NCBI GenBank assembly: GCA_013141075.1
Contig: JABFRQ010000002.1
Location: 145,640-209,639, forward strand
Length of the DNA: 64,000 bases
Direction: 5' to 3'
From: Methylotenera sp.
GTDB lineage: Bacteria; Pseudomonadota; Gammaproteobacteria; Burkholderiales; Methylophilaceae
A program made the position numbers and the translations under genes. The notes beneath the pieces are model-generated. The model did not search any database. It worked only from the letters and a program-made list of their open reading frames with translations, and was not told the origin of the DNA. This document shows positions 45,509 to 54,607 of the stretch, piece after piece (position 1 is the first letter of the stretch; the number at the start of each line of letters is the position of its first letter).

Positions 45509-46048
45509 ATGACCCTTAAATTATTTTTTTACTTAGTGGTGTTGGTAATGGCATTGTTTGGTTATCGTAGTTACGCTGCGGCATCCAATACCTTACAGAC
45601 AGGCGATGACGCACCAGCCTTTACACTGAATGATGGGCAAGGCCAAACGCATTATTTGTCTGATTATGCGGGCAATTATTTAGTGCTTTATTTTTACCCC
45701 AAAGACGACACCCCTGGCTGTACAAAAGAAGCCTGCAATTTTAGAGACGACATGACGCAACTTGAAAAGTTAGGCGCTAAAGTAGTTGGTATTAGTGTAG
45801 ATAACAGCGCATCACACGCTAATTTTGCCAAAAAATATCACTTACCTTTTCCGCTATTGTCCGACACAAATGGAGCCGTAGCGGCCAGCTATGGTGCGCT
45901 CACTAACTTCTTCATTGTTAAAGTTGCTAAACGCTATACTTTTTTGATTAGCCCAACAGGTAAAATCACTAAAATTTACAAAAGTGTGGATACCTCAAAC
46001 CATTCACAACAGATTATTAACGACCTAAAGCTGATTCAAAGTAAATAA
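45509..46048 (+). CDS. Exported or membrane-anchored peroxiredoxin (PrxQ/BCP type)
   Basis: 179 residues. An N-terminal hydrophobic segment (~1-25) looks like a signal peptide or anchor, unlike cytoplasmic BCP. AhpC/TSA domain with peroxidatic Cys71 in PKDDTPGCTKEAC and a resolving Cys76 five residues later, the PrxQ/BCP arrangement. It reduces hydroperoxides with electrons from thioredoxin-like proteins, here probably in the periplasm. It is followed by a diguanylate cyclase gene after 15 bases. Confidence 0.92.
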   Translation: MTLKLFFYLVVLVMALFGYRSYAAASNTLQTGDDAPAFTLNDGQGQTHYLSDYAGNYLVLYFYPKDDTPGCTKEACNFRDDMTQLEKLGAKVVGISVDNSASHANFAKKYHLPFPLLSDTNGAVAASYGALTNFFIVKVAKRYTFLISPTGKITKIYKSVDTSNHSQQIINDLKLIQSK

Positions 46049-46063
46049 TAATTACTACCCGTT

Positions 46064-47068
46064 ATGATGAATTACAGTCAAAATTTACCGCTAGTTATAA
46101 TGTTTTTAGCACTGCTACTCACGTTTATTGTGGCAGGAATTTACTATGCATTGAAACTAAAAAAGAGTGAAGAACTGTGGAAGTTTGCATTAGAAGGCGC
46201 AGGTGATGGCGTTTGGGATTGGGATATTAAAAATGATGTTGCTAGCTTATCTCTTCGTTATATTGAAATGTTCGGCTTTGACAAAGACGATATTCATAAA
46301 AGAAGCATGAAAGCGTGGAATAACCGCATCTACCCTGAAGACGCCCCCTCAATGACAGCCGCAGTGAATAGTTATTTAACAGGAAAATCAGAAAAATACG
46401 TGCATGAACACCGCGTAATTTGTAAAGATAAAAGCATTAAATGGGTACTCTCACGTGGCATGATAGTGAAGCGTGACGCTAGTGGAAAGCCTATTCGCAT
46501 GGTAGGCACGCACACAGACATTACCGCGCGCAAACTGCTAGAAACTAGACTTGAAAACTTAGCGCATTTTGACCCATTATCTAATGTTCCCAATCGCACA
46601 TTATTTAATGACAGGCTTAAATTAGCCTTGTCATACGCAAAGCGCGAGAGAAAAATGCTTGCCGTTATGTTTGTAGACTTAGATCTATTTAAAGAAATCA
46701 ACGACTTATATGGCCATGAAATAGGCGACATTGTACTCAAAAAAGTATCACGGCAATTAGTATCATGCGTGCGAGAATCCGACACGGTCGCGCGCATGGG
46801 TGGCGATGAATTTGTTATATTGCTACCCATTATTGACAACGAAAATGATGCAGCATTAGTCGCTAAAAAAATTGTAGACGCAATATCGCAGCCTATTAAA
46901 GTTGAAAAATTAGACCTGCATGTGACCTGTAGCTTAGGCATTGCAATCTATCCACAACACGGAATAGATGAAAAGCTATTGGTAATCAATGCGGATATGG
47001 CGATGTATCAAGCCAAGAAGAATGGTAAAAATCAAGCCAAATTCTTTGATGCGGCAATGCTAGACTGA
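46064..47068 (+). CDS. PAS-GGDEF diguanylate cyclase
   Basis: 334 residues: one N-terminal membrane helix (~6-28, LVIMFLALLLTFIVAGIYYALKL), a PAS_3/PAC domain (~35-155, WDWDIKNDVASLSLRYIEMFGF...GTHTDITARK), and a GGDEF domain (~160-330) with DLDLFKEINDLYGHEIGD and an intact MGGDEF. It should make cyclic-di-GMP. An RxxD inhibitory site occurs 5 residues before GGDEF (in REsD-type context, SCVRESDTVARMGGDEF). It may be cotranscribed with the peroxiredoxin. Confidence 0.93.
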   Translation: MMNYSQNLPLVIMFLALLLTFIVAGIYYALKLKKSEELWKFALEGAGDGVWDWDIKNDVASLSLRYIEMFGFDKDDIHKRSMKAWNNRIYPEDAPSMTAAVNSYLTGKSEKYVHEHRVICKDKSIKWVLSRGMIVKRDASGKPIRMVGTHTDITARKLLETRLENLAHFDPLSNVPNRTLFNDRLKLALSYAKRERKMLAVMFVDLDLFKEINDLYGHEIGDIVLKKVSRQLVSCVRESDTVARMGGDEFVILLPIIDNENDAALVAKKIVDAISQPIKVEKLDLHVTCSLGIAIYPQHGIDEKLLVINADMAMYQAKKNGKNQAKFFDAAMLD

Positions 47069-47100
47069 ATAACACTTGCATAACTAAACCAAAGAATTTA

Positions 47101-47142
47101 GTTGATATATAAATTTACTTTAGGTTAAATTTATATATCAAC
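47101..47142. repeat. Perfect AT-only hairpin between a diguanylate cyclase gene and tRNA-Leu
   Basis: 17-bp perfect arms gttgatatataaattta (47101-47117) and its complement (47126-47142) around an 8-base loop. It lies 32 bases after the diguanylate cyclase stop and 15 bases after the 3' end of the leftward tRNA-Leu. It could act as a processing or terminating structure for either transcript; it has no T-run of its own. Confidence 0.85.
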
Positions 47143-47156
47143 TTACCAATAAATTT

Positions 47157-47241
47157 TGGTGCCGACGGAGAGACTCGAACTCTCACGACCTTAGTCACAA
47201 CCACCTCAAGGTTGCGTGTCTACCAATTCCACCACGACGGC
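47157..47241 (-). tRNA. tRNA-Leu (anticodon GAG)
   Basis: 85-base minus-strand tRNA with a long variable arm, as expected for Leu, and encoded CCA. Acceptor GCCGTCG, anticodon stem CAACC/GGTTG with loop TTGAGGT (anticodon GAG), T-arm GAGAGTTCGAGTCTCTC. It follows secG, the conserved tpiA-secG-tRNA-Leu order of many proteobacteria. Confidence 0.95.
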
Positions 47242-47273
47242 ATTTTGTGAGCTTGCGCTCGAAAATTTTTTGA

Positions 47274-47612
47274 TTATTTAGGTATGTCTTGCGTGTTTGC
47301 TGGTGTTTCAGTGCTTGCAGGCGTTGCAACTGGAGTAGTTACTTTAGCGGCCAAGGCTTTCACTACACTTCCGTTGCCATTTTTATGGCTGGCCATATAG
47401 GCTAATGATAAGCTGGTGCAAAAGAATATCAACACAAAAACGGCTGTTGCGCGGCTCATAAAGTTTGCTGAACCAGACACGCCAAACAAGCTGCCTGATG
47501 CGCCGCTACCAAAAGATGCGCCCATATCAGCACCTTTGCCATGTTGTAATAACACCAAGCCAATTACACCAAGGGCTGCGATTATATGAATGACTAATAC
47601 AAATTTTTCCAT
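47274..47612 (-). CDS. secG: Preprotein translocase subunit SecG
   Basis: 112 residues with two membrane helices (~2-22 and ~50-72) and the SecG signature LLQHGKGADMGASFGSGASGSLFG. The C-terminal ~40 residues are a Thr/Pro/Ala-rich tail (VTTPVATPASTETPANTQ), typical of the variable end. Accessory component of the SecYEG channel in the inner membrane. Downstream of tpiA. Confidence 0.97.
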   Translation of the reverse strand: MEKFVLVIHIIAALGVIGLVLLQHGKGADMGASFGSGASGSLFGVSGSANFMSRATAVFVLIFFCTSLSLAYMASHKNGNGSVVKALAAKVTTPVATPASTETPANTQDIPK

Positions 47613-47680
47613 GTTTTACCTAATATTCCACTTAATACTTTTAATTTTTACAAACCATGCTTGCCAAGGGTTACAGCTAA

Positions 47681-48436
47681 TTATTGAGCCGCAGCGCGGC
47701 ATATTCCTTCAAATTCTTGCGCATTTAACGAGCATTTACCAACAAGGCCGCCGTCTATATCTTGCATAACGAATAATTGTACCGCATTTTGAGGGTTTAC
47801 GCTCCCCCCATATAGGATTTTCAAGCTGGTTGCAGCGGCTAAATCGTATGCAGCCACTTTGCTACGAATAAATTCATGCATGCTTTGCGCTTGGTCGCTA
47901 CTGGCTGCCAAGCCCGTGCCTATTGCCCAAATAGGCTCATAAGACACCACCGCATTGGCAAATACGGCCGCACCATAAGTGTTAATAATAGTATCAAGCT
48001 GACTACCAACTACCATTTGCATAACACCTGCTTCGCGCTCAATGAGTGTTTCACCCACGCACAAAATAGGCGTTAAGCCATGCTGTTGTGCTTGCATAAA
48101 TTTAGTGGCGATATTTTCGTCTGATTCACAATACGCAGTTGCGCGCTCTGAATGCCCAATAATCACATAAGTTGCGCCAAAGTCTTTGAGCATACTTGCG
48201 CTCACTTCACCCGTAAATGCGCCTACCGTATCTTTGCTTAAGTTCTGTGCACCCCAAGCAATGTGAGTGTTTTGCAACATAGCCTGTGCTTGTGCTAAAT
48301 ACGGGTAAGGCACGCAGACTACAACATCCGTATTTTTAAGGTGAGAAAGCTTTTCTATATAAGCCGTTAAAAGTTGCTTATTTGAGGCTAAATTACCATG
48401 CATTTTCCAATTGGCGACTACTAATTTACGATGCAT
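47681..48436 (-). CDS. tpiA: Triosephosphate isomerase
   Basis: 251 residues, full length. Catalytic residues are visible: KLVVANWKMHG (Asn/Lys), VIIGHSERA (His), SYEPIWAIGTG (Glu), and the phosphate loop LYGGSVNPQNA. It interconverts dihydroxyacetone phosphate and glyceraldehyde 3-phosphate. It is followed by secG after 68 bases. Confidence 0.98.
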   Translation of the reverse strand: MHRKLVVANWKMHGNLASNKQLLTAYIEKLSHLKNTDVVVCVPYPYLAQAQAMLQNTHIAWGAQNLSKDTVGAFTGEVSASMLKDFGATYVIIGHSERATAYCESDENIATKFMQAQQHGLTPILCVGETLIEREAGVMQMVVGSQLDTIINTYGAAVFANAVVSYEPIWAIGTGLAASSDQAQSMHEFIRSKVAAYDLAAATSLKILYGGSVNPQNAVQLFVMQDIDGGLVGKCSLNAQEFEGICRAAAQ

Positions 48437-48592
48437 GTTAATCCTATGGTTTGTTTCAAGGCTAAATTCATTTTGTAGGCGATGACTTAAAACGCGATTT
48501 TAACTTTTATTAACGAATCTTGCATTAGTTTGATTTAATACGTGTTTAAAGGTAGTCTATCAATAAAAATTATTAAAAAATAAAGGGTGGGG

Positions 48593-50890
48593 ATGGCTAA
48601 AGAAAAACATGTAATAAGTAAGCATTCTGCTTGGTATTTTTTCGGCGTGCTTGCAGTTTCTATTTTTATTGCAGAAACGCTGATTATGCTGTTTTTTGCG
48701 CAATTTTTACCACACTCAAAATTAGCTAGCGCCTTGCTAGACTCAACACTGTTAATTACCGTCACTTTTCCTGTTTTATATTTAACAGTATTCCGCCCGT
48801 TATCTATCTACATTGCCGAGAATAAACGTGCCGAAACTGACTTAAGCATTGCCGCAGTAGCATTTCAATCTCGCGAAAGCATGATGATTACAGATGCGAA
48901 CAACGTAATTTTGCGCGTGAATCAAGCCTTTGTTGAAAGCACGGGTTACTCGGCTGAAGAAGTGATTGGTCAAACTCCTAAGATACTTAAATCTGGGCTA
49001 CATAATGCGTCTTTTTATGCTGCAATGTGGGATAGCATCAATCAGAACGGCGTTTGGCAAGGCGAGATTTTAGATAAAAGAAAAAATGGTGAAATCTACC
49101 CCAAGCAAGTAACAATTACTGCAGTGCGTGGCAAAAATAATGAGGTCACGCATTATGTTGGTATGCACACTGATATTTCTATGTTGAAAAAAATTAAAGG
49201 TGATGTCACCCGCGCCGGGCTACATGATCCGCTTACAGGGTTGCCAAACCGCTTATTGTTTAGCGAACGCATTCATAATGCATTAGCAATAGACATCCCA
49301 TATCGCATACTTTCTGTGGTGATGATAGACCTCGACAATTTTAAACAAATTAACGATACGCACGGGCATGAAGCTGGTGATAAAGTTCTCATTGAAGTTG
49401 CTCGGCTACTTAAAGAGGCCACGCGCGACACTGACGTGGTAGCTAGATTGGGTGGTGATGAGTTTGTAATATTGCTCAACGAACTCACTGGTGCAGAGGC
49501 GTGCGAACAAACATTAGAAAGGTTACGTGACTCACTTGCAGCTCCTTATTCGATAGACGGACTCACGTTAAATTTAAGCGCAAGCATTGGCGCTACCTTA
49601 TATCCTGATGATAATTCAGACGCAGATGGCTTATTGCGTCATGCTGATGAGGCCATGTATTTGGCTAAACACGGCGGCAAAAACCGCTATGTAATATTTG
49701 ATACATCTGCCGCCGCAAAGCGTATTAGCCTACAACAAAAACTTGCTAGCCTTCAACATGCACTAAATAGCAATCAGTTTCAACTTTACTATCAGCCGCA
49801 AGTTGACATGCAAGCTGGCAAAGTCATCGGTATGGAAGCGCTTATTCGCTGGCAATCGCCAGTACATGGCTTGATTTTACCCAATGAATTTATGCCATTG
49901 GTTGAAAATTCTGAACTTGCAGCCCCAATTGGGCGCTTTGTAATGAAAAGCGCGGTAGCGCAACTGGCCGAATGGCTTAAACTTGGTGTTAATTGGCGTG
50001 TGAGCATTAATATATCACCACGCCACCTTGAAGACCCTAATTTTATTGACGATATTAAAATCGCCTTAAGTCGCCATCCTGAAGTTTCTCCATCGATGAT
50101 TGAGCTCGAAATTGTAGAGTCTGCCGCGCTAGAAGACATTGAAAAAGTCATTCGCATTATGCAAGCTGCGCGAGAAATTGGCGTACATTTTGCGTTAGAT
50201 GACTTTGGCACAGGGCATGCCTCACTCACCTATTTGCGGCGTTTGCCAGTGCGCACACTTAAAATCGACCAAAGCTTTGTGCGTGATATGTTAGACGACC
50301 CAAGCGACCTCGTGATGGTTGAAGGCATGACCTCACTCGCACATACGTTTGATCGTGAAGTCATAGCAGAAGGCGTAGAAAACCTGCAATTAGGCGCATT
50401 ACTTATTCAAATTGGCTGTCGCTTCGCACAAGGCTATGCCATTGCGCACCCTATGCCAGCCGATGATGTCATTAAATGGTCAAAACAATGGCACCCAGCC
50501 CCCGCTTGGACGCAAATTTCGCAACGCCGCTGGCGTAGAGATGACTTACCTTTACTATTTGCAGCGCTTTCACACCGCATTTGGGTGAGCAATATGCAAA
50601 AATTGGTGGATGGCAACAGCACAATCGTACCTGAACTTGACCACCATTTATGCCGCTTTGGCCGATGGCAATATGGCCTTGGTTTCAAGCGCTACGGTGA
50701 ATATGCTGAATTTCTTGAAATCGTGCCCATTCATACCGAAGTTCACAAAACGGGTCACCGCATCGTTGAGCTCTTAAAATTGAAGCAGCTAGAAGATGCG
50801 CAAAATGAAATGCACAAACTTTATGATTTAAGAGAACTTTTGATAGCAAAAATGGATTTACTTGCTGAGCGCGTGACTACAACAGATTAA
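48593..50890 (+). CDS. PAS-GGDEF-EAL protein with C-terminal CZB (zinc-sensing) domain
   Basis: 765 residues from ATG 48593 (GGGTGGGG upstream). Two N-terminal membrane helices (~12-35 and ~45-65) enclose almost no periplasmic loop. Then come PAS/PAC (~80-200), GGDEF (VARLGGDEFVILL at ~285) with DLDNFKQINDTHGHEAGD, and EAL (MEALIRWQSP, NISPRHL, EIVESAALED, DDFGTGHASLTYLRR, IAEGVE). The ~120-residue tail (HRIWVSNMQ...DHHLCRFGRWQYGLG...IHTEVHKTGHRI) fits a CZB domain, whose His/Cys set binds zinc or senses hypochlorite. Both catalytic domains look intact. The function is probably zinc- or oxidant-modulated c-di-GMP turnover (family knowledge). Confidence 0.92.
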   Translation: MAKEKHVISKHSAWYFFGVLAVSIFIAETLIMLFFAQFLPHSKLASALLDSTLLITVTFPVLYLTVFRPLSIYIAENKRAETDLSIAAVAFQSRESMMITDANNVILRVNQAFVESTGYSAEEVIGQTPKILKSGLHNASFYAAMWDSINQNGVWQGEILDKRKNGEIYPKQVTITAVRGKNNEVTHYVGMHTDISMLKKIKGDVTRAGLHDPLTGLPNRLLFSERIHNALAIDIPYRILSVVMIDLDNFKQINDTHGHEAGDKVLIEVARLLKEATRDTDVVARLGGDEFVILLNELTGAEACEQTLERLRDSLAAPYSIDGLTLNLSASIGATLYPDDNSDADGLLRHADEAMYLAKHGGKNRYVIFDTSAAAKRISLQQKLASLQHALNSNQFQLYYQPQVDMQAGKVIGMEALIRWQSPVHGLILPNEFMPLVENSELAAPIGRFVMKSAVAQLAEWLKLGVNWRVSINISPRHLEDPNFIDDIKIALSRHPEVSPSMIELEIVESAALEDIEKVIRIMQAAREIGVHFALDDFGTGHASLTYLRRLPVRTLKIDQSFVRDMLDDPSDLVMVEGMTSLAHTFDREVIAEGVENLQLGALLIQIGCRFAQGYAIAHPMPADDVIKWSKQWHPAPAWTQISQRRWRRDDLPLLFAALSHRIWVSNMQKLVDGNSTIVPELDHHLCRFGRWQYGLGFKRYGEYAEFLEIVPIHTEVHKTGHRIVELLKLKQLEDAQNEMHKLYDLRELLIAKMDLLAERVTTTD

Positions 50891-51008
50891 ATTTTAGTGA
50901 CTATTTTTTGTAAACCCCCTGCTTGCTAAACACACTGAATAACGCGTACTTTTCGCGTTCTCAGCATCGCATGATATTCTGTCACTCTTTTCAATAAGAG
51001 CTTTTACC

Positions 51009-52751
51009 ATGACTATCAACACCAACACAGAAACCTTTATTCCGAGTAAAGACGCCTCGCTAGAATCCTCAATCGCTACGCTGCAAGGCAAGCTTCTAGC
51101 GCTGGGCATTCAAGTTGAAGAAAAATCTTGGCTCAATGAAATTGAAGGTATTTGGTCAGTACATGTGATTGATAAAGACTGCACGCGCTTATTTACCAAC
51201 GGCAAAGGTGCAAGCCAATTAGCTGCTAGAGCCAGTGCTTTAGGCGAATATTTTGAGCGCTTAAGCACCAATTATTTCTGGACGCATTTTTACCTAGGCG
51301 AAAAAATTGCCAATAAAGATTTTGTGCATTATCCAAACGAGCAATGGGTTAAGCTAAAAGGCGACAAATGGCCTAAAGAATTACTCACACCAGAGCTGCA
51401 AAAGTTTTACAACCCAGAAGGCACAGCGCTTGCCAGCCAGCTGATTGATTTAAATTCAGGCAATGCTGAGCGCGGCATTTGTGCGATTCCCTACACCCGC
51501 TTGCGCGATGATAAAACCGTACTGTTCCCCGTGAATTTAATTGGCAATTTATACGTGAGCAACGGCATGAGCGCTGGCAACACCATGATGGAAGCGCGCA
51601 CTCAGGCGTTGGCAGAGATTTTTGAGCGCGACATCAAATACAAAATCATTCGCGAAGGCATTTGCTTGCCTGATGTACCCGAAGCCGTGATTAACCGTTA
51701 TCCACGCATTGCTGCAGGCATAAAAGGCTTGCGTGACGCAGGTTATGGCATTTTGGTAAAAGACGCGTCATTGGGCGGCAAATACCCCGTCATGTGCGTG
51801 ACTCTACTTCACCCTGAAGATCAAGGCTGCTTCGCCAGCTTTGGTGCGCATCCGCGCTTTGAAGTGGCTTTAGAACGCGCGCTTACTGAGCTACTACAAG
51901 GTCGCGCACTTGGTAGCTTAAAAGGCTTTGTTGCCCCAGGGTTTGATATGGAAGAAATCGCTGACTCGCAAAACCTAGAAATCCATTTTGTAGATTCTAG
52001 CGGTGTAATCAGCTGGGATTTTTTACGCAGCACGCCAGATTACGCGTTTGTAGATTGGAACTTCGGCACAACTACTGAAGAAGATTACAACTGGTGCGTA
52101 GACACCATTCACGGCAGCGGCCACGACATGTACATTGCCGACTTCACGCATTTAGGCGTTTACGCTTGCCGTATTTTTGTACCTGGCATGAGTGAAATCT
52201 ACCCAGTTGAAGAATTAGAGTGGGAAAACAACACCGTTGGTAACTTGGTGCGCCCTTTTGCGCTGCGTTTGCAAGATTTAAATGAAGAAGAATCTGCCGA
52301 ATTATTAGAAACGCTACTTGAGCTAGATTTGGCCGATGAACTACCTGTCACCACGCTCATTGGCCTATGCGCCGACGCGGGCACCACTTGGGTAGATTTA
52401 CGCGCAGGCGAGCTTAAAACATTGGCAGCGCTAGCCAGCGGCAGCACCGACGACATTTTAGATGGCTGCGCATGGATAGCGCAATTTAACGAGCTGCCCG
52501 CCGCCCGCGCCAGTGTTTACCGTTGCATCGCAAACCTAGTGCAAATTGTAGAAGAACTAGAAAATGGCGATACCGCTTTATTTGAGCCTAATTTAACACT
52601 CATGTATGGCAAAGAAACCCTAAGCCAAGCGCAACGCTTAATTAGCGGTGAAGACCAGTATTTTGGCTTAGGCAACTTAGGTGCGAATATGGAAGGCAGT
52701 AAAATGCACCAGCAACTATTAGCCGCTTATGGCAAGGTTTGGAAAAGATAA
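51009..52751 (+). CDS. ycaO: YcaO, ribosomal protein S12 methylthiotransferase accessory factor
   Basis: 580 residues, close to E. coli YcaO (586) and similar from the first residues (FIPSKDASLESSIA; SWLNEIEGIWSVHVIDKDCTRLFTNGKGAS; ASALGEYFERLSTNYF; NLIGNLYVSNGMSAGNT; SFGAHPRFEVALERALTELLQGR; IDFVDSSG-type segment). An ATP-grasp-like YcaO domain with Glu ligands in ALGEYFERL and EIFERD, plus a C-terminal TPR-like region. Genetics in E. coli links YcaO to RimO-dependent beta-methylthiolation of S12; it is not a peptide-modifying biosynthetic YcaO. No rimO or precursor peptide gene is adjacent. Confidence 0.94.
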   Translation: MTINTNTETFIPSKDASLESSIATLQGKLLALGIQVEEKSWLNEIEGIWSVHVIDKDCTRLFTNGKGASQLAARASALGEYFERLSTNYFWTHFYLGEKIANKDFVHYPNEQWVKLKGDKWPKELLTPELQKFYNPEGTALASQLIDLNSGNAERGICAIPYTRLRDDKTVLFPVNLIGNLYVSNGMSAGNTMMEARTQALAEIFERDIKYKIIREGICLPDVPEAVINRYPRIAAGIKGLRDAGYGILVKDASLGGKYPVMCVTLLHPEDQGCFASFGAHPRFEVALERALTELLQGRALGSLKGFVAPGFDMEEIADSQNLEIHFVDSSGVISWDFLRSTPDYAFVDWNFGTTTEEDYNWCVDTIHGSGHDMYIADFTHLGVYACRIFVPGMSEIYPVEELEWENNTVGNLVRPFALRLQDLNEEESAELLETLLELDLADELPVTTLIGLCADAGTTWVDLRAGELKTLAALASGSTDDILDGCAWIAQFNELPAARASVYRCIANLVQIVEELENGDTALFEPNLTLMYGKETLSQAQRLISGEDQYFGLGNLGANMEGSKMHQQLLAAYGKVWKR

Positions 52752-52780
52752 GTATCGACAACAATTCGTGCTTAAAACAT

Positions 52781-52819
52781 ATGCTCTGGGAGGCGCATGG
52801 ATACTGCCTCGCAGAGCAT
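52781..52819 (+). repeat. Palindromic repeat A, copy 8
   Basis: The best preserved copy: ATGCTCTGGGAGGCGCATGG followed by ATACTGCCTCGCAGAGCAT, with perfect 8-bp terminal arms. Located 30 bases after the ycaO stop, in the gap before the YhcH-family gene; there is no T-run. Confidence 0.88.
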
Positions 52820-52871
52820 CTATAAATGCTAGTGTATATTGCAGCCATAATAATGGAAGGATTTTAATTAC

Positions 52872-53333
52872 ATGATTCTTGACACAATAGCAAACGCCAA
52901 ACGCTATGCCGCTTTGCACCCATTATTTCCACAAGTATTTGAATTTATTAAAAAAACTGACTTAAGCTCACTAGCTAATGGCAAGCACGCAATTTTGGGC
53001 GATGATGTATTTGTCATCATTGAGCGCGTGGCTGGCCGCTCGCGACAATCTGCACAGTTGGAGTGCCATCGCAAATATATTGATATTCAATTGGTGATTA
53101 GCGGCACAGACACAATGGGCTGGAAGCCGCTTAGTTGCTGCCTCGCGCCTGTTGATGAATTTAATGCTTTAGCTGATATTCAGTTTTTTTACGATGCACC
53201 AGACACGTGGCTTAGCACACCAGCGGGTGCGTTTTGTATATTTTTCCCTGAAGATGCGCATGCGCCATTAGTTTCCACCCAAGCGATTCATAAAGCAGTA
53301 TTTAAAATTGCGGTAAACGCGAGTGCTTCCTAA
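52872..53333 (+). CDS. YhcH/YjgK/YiaL family protein
   Basis: 153 residues; the DUF386 cupin-like fold is indicated by the conserved HRKYIDIQLVISGTDTMGW and FFPEDAHAPL, with the histidines/acidic residues of the putative metal site, and the usual ending KAVFKI. Members include EbgC and sialic-acid-associated YhcH; they are thought to act on sugars, for example as anomerases or isomerases. The substrate cannot be inferred here. AAGG lies before the ATG. Its 3' end overlaps the start of the next gene by 11 bases. Confidence 0.92.
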   Translation: MILDTIANAKRYAALHPLFPQVFEFIKKTDLSSLANGKHAILGDDVFVIIERVAGRSRQSAQLECHRKYIDIQLVISGTDTMGWKPLSCCLAPVDEFNALADIQFFYDAPDTWLSTPAGAFCIFFPEDAHAPLVSTQAIHKAVFKIAVNASAS

Positions 53334-54528
53334 AACCGCAATCATCATAGGCGGCGGCATTGCAGGCTGCGCCACTGCACACGCATTGGCGATTCGCGGT
53401 ATTCAAGTCACACTTTTTGAGCGTAACGCAACCATCGCAAATGAAGCCTCTGGCAACCCGCAAGCCATGCTTTACCCGCGCATTAGTGGCGATGATGACG
53501 CAAGCCAATTCGCGCTTGCCAGTTATTTGTATAGCTTAGACTTTTTAAAATCGCTGAATCTTAACTCTGCTGAACTTAACACTTGCGGCATGTTGCAGCT
53601 TGGCTTTAACCCTAGAGAATTAGCGCGAATCCAAAAAGTTGCCGCACTCAATTATGCTGAAAATATTGTAAAGTACGTGAATGCAAACGAGGCCAGCGCC
53701 ATTGCAGGCATCACTTTATCGCACGAAGCGCTGTATTTTCCCAATGCCGCATGGGTGAACCCACAACAGCTTTGCCAGCGTTTAACTTCACATGAAAATA
53801 TATCAATTAAAACATTAACTAATATAAATAACTTATTGAAAAATAATAATTTATTTGAAATTTATGATAACGATAAACTCATAGAAAAATCCGACATTGC
53901 CATCATCGCTAACGCCAACGAAGCGCAAAATTTGGGTTTAGATTTGTATTTAAAAACAGAAGCCGTGCGCGGACAAGTGAGCATGCTTACCGCAACCGAT
54001 GCCAGCCAACACTTAAAAACAATAGTGTGTAGCGATGGCTATTTAAGCCCAGCAGACTTTACAAACACAGGCCATGGCCAACACTGCCTAGGTGCTACAT
54101 TTTCAACAGAAAATACGAGTACAAAGTTAGATGAAGACGACCATTTATCAAATATCAACCGACTAAAATGCATCTCCACACCGCTATTTGAAAGCCTGCA
54201 ACACAACATCACGGGCGGCCGCGTTTCATTTAGGTGCACCTCGTTCGATTACTTTCCACTACTTGGCGAACTGCTAGACCACACCTTACTAAAAACCAAA
54301 CCGCCCCGCCCCAACGCCAAACAAGAAACCTTACCGTGGGTTAAAGGCCTATACATCAACTTAGCCCACGGTAGCCGCGGCTTTACCAGCGCGCCTTATT
54401 GCGCAGAGTTATTAGCACAAATGATATGCGGCGAACCAAGCACCAGCCCTGAGTTTGTAAGTTTATGCAACCCAAACCGCTTTGCGTTGCGCAAGCTTGG
54501 GTTAAAACGACTGGCGAGGATGATTTAA
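53323..54528 (+). CDS. mnmC2: MnmC2-type FAD-dependent tRNA 5-carboxymethylaminomethyl-2-thiouridine oxidoreductase
   Basis: 401 residues, starting at GTG 53323. Rossmann FAD motif AIIIGGGIAGCATAHALAIRGIQVTLFE, then NPQAMLYPRISGDDD (a signature of the MnmC oxidase domain), and the C-terminal NLAHGSRGFTSAPYCAELLA. This corresponds to the C-terminal half of bifunctional MnmC, which converts cmnm5s2U34 to nm5s2U34; the N-terminal methyltransferase half is missing, and none is encoded next door, so either it acts with an unlinked MnmC1 or the pathway ends at nm5s2U. It overlaps the YhcH gene. Confidence 0.9.
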   Translation: MLPKTAIIIGGGIAGCATAHALAIRGIQVTLFERNATIANEASGNPQAMLYPRISGDDDASQFALASYLYSLDFLKSLNLNSAELNTCGMLQLGFNPRELARIQKVAALNYAENIVKYVNANEASAIAGITLSHEALYFPNAAWVNPQQLCQRLTSHENISIKTLTNINNLLKNNNLFEIYDNDKLIEKSDIAIIANANEAQNLGLDLYLKTEAVRGQVSMLTATDASQHLKTIVCSDGYLSPADFTNTGHGQHCLGATFSTENTSTKLDEDDHLSNINRLKCISTPLFESLQHNITGGRVSFRCTSFDYFPLLGELLDHTLLKTKPPRPNAKQETLPWVKGLYINLAHGSRGFTSAPYCAELLAQMICGEPSTSPEFVSLCNPNRFALRKLGLKRLARMI

Positions 54529-54607
54529 ACCTTTACCGTCATTCTGAACATAACTAAGTTTTTAGTTTACTTCGTCAATATCATCTATTTTCAATTAAAA
54601 TTGCAGC

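Noticed and set aside
52464..52480. GCGCATGGATA in ycaO, identical to the repeat core
   Set aside because: No palindromic arms flank it; an 11-base match in coding sequence is not enough.
51009..52751. YcaO as part of a peptide natural-product (azoline) cluster
   Set aside because: The protein matches E. coli YcaO along its whole length, and no precursor peptide, dehydrogenase, E1-like partner or exporter is nearby.
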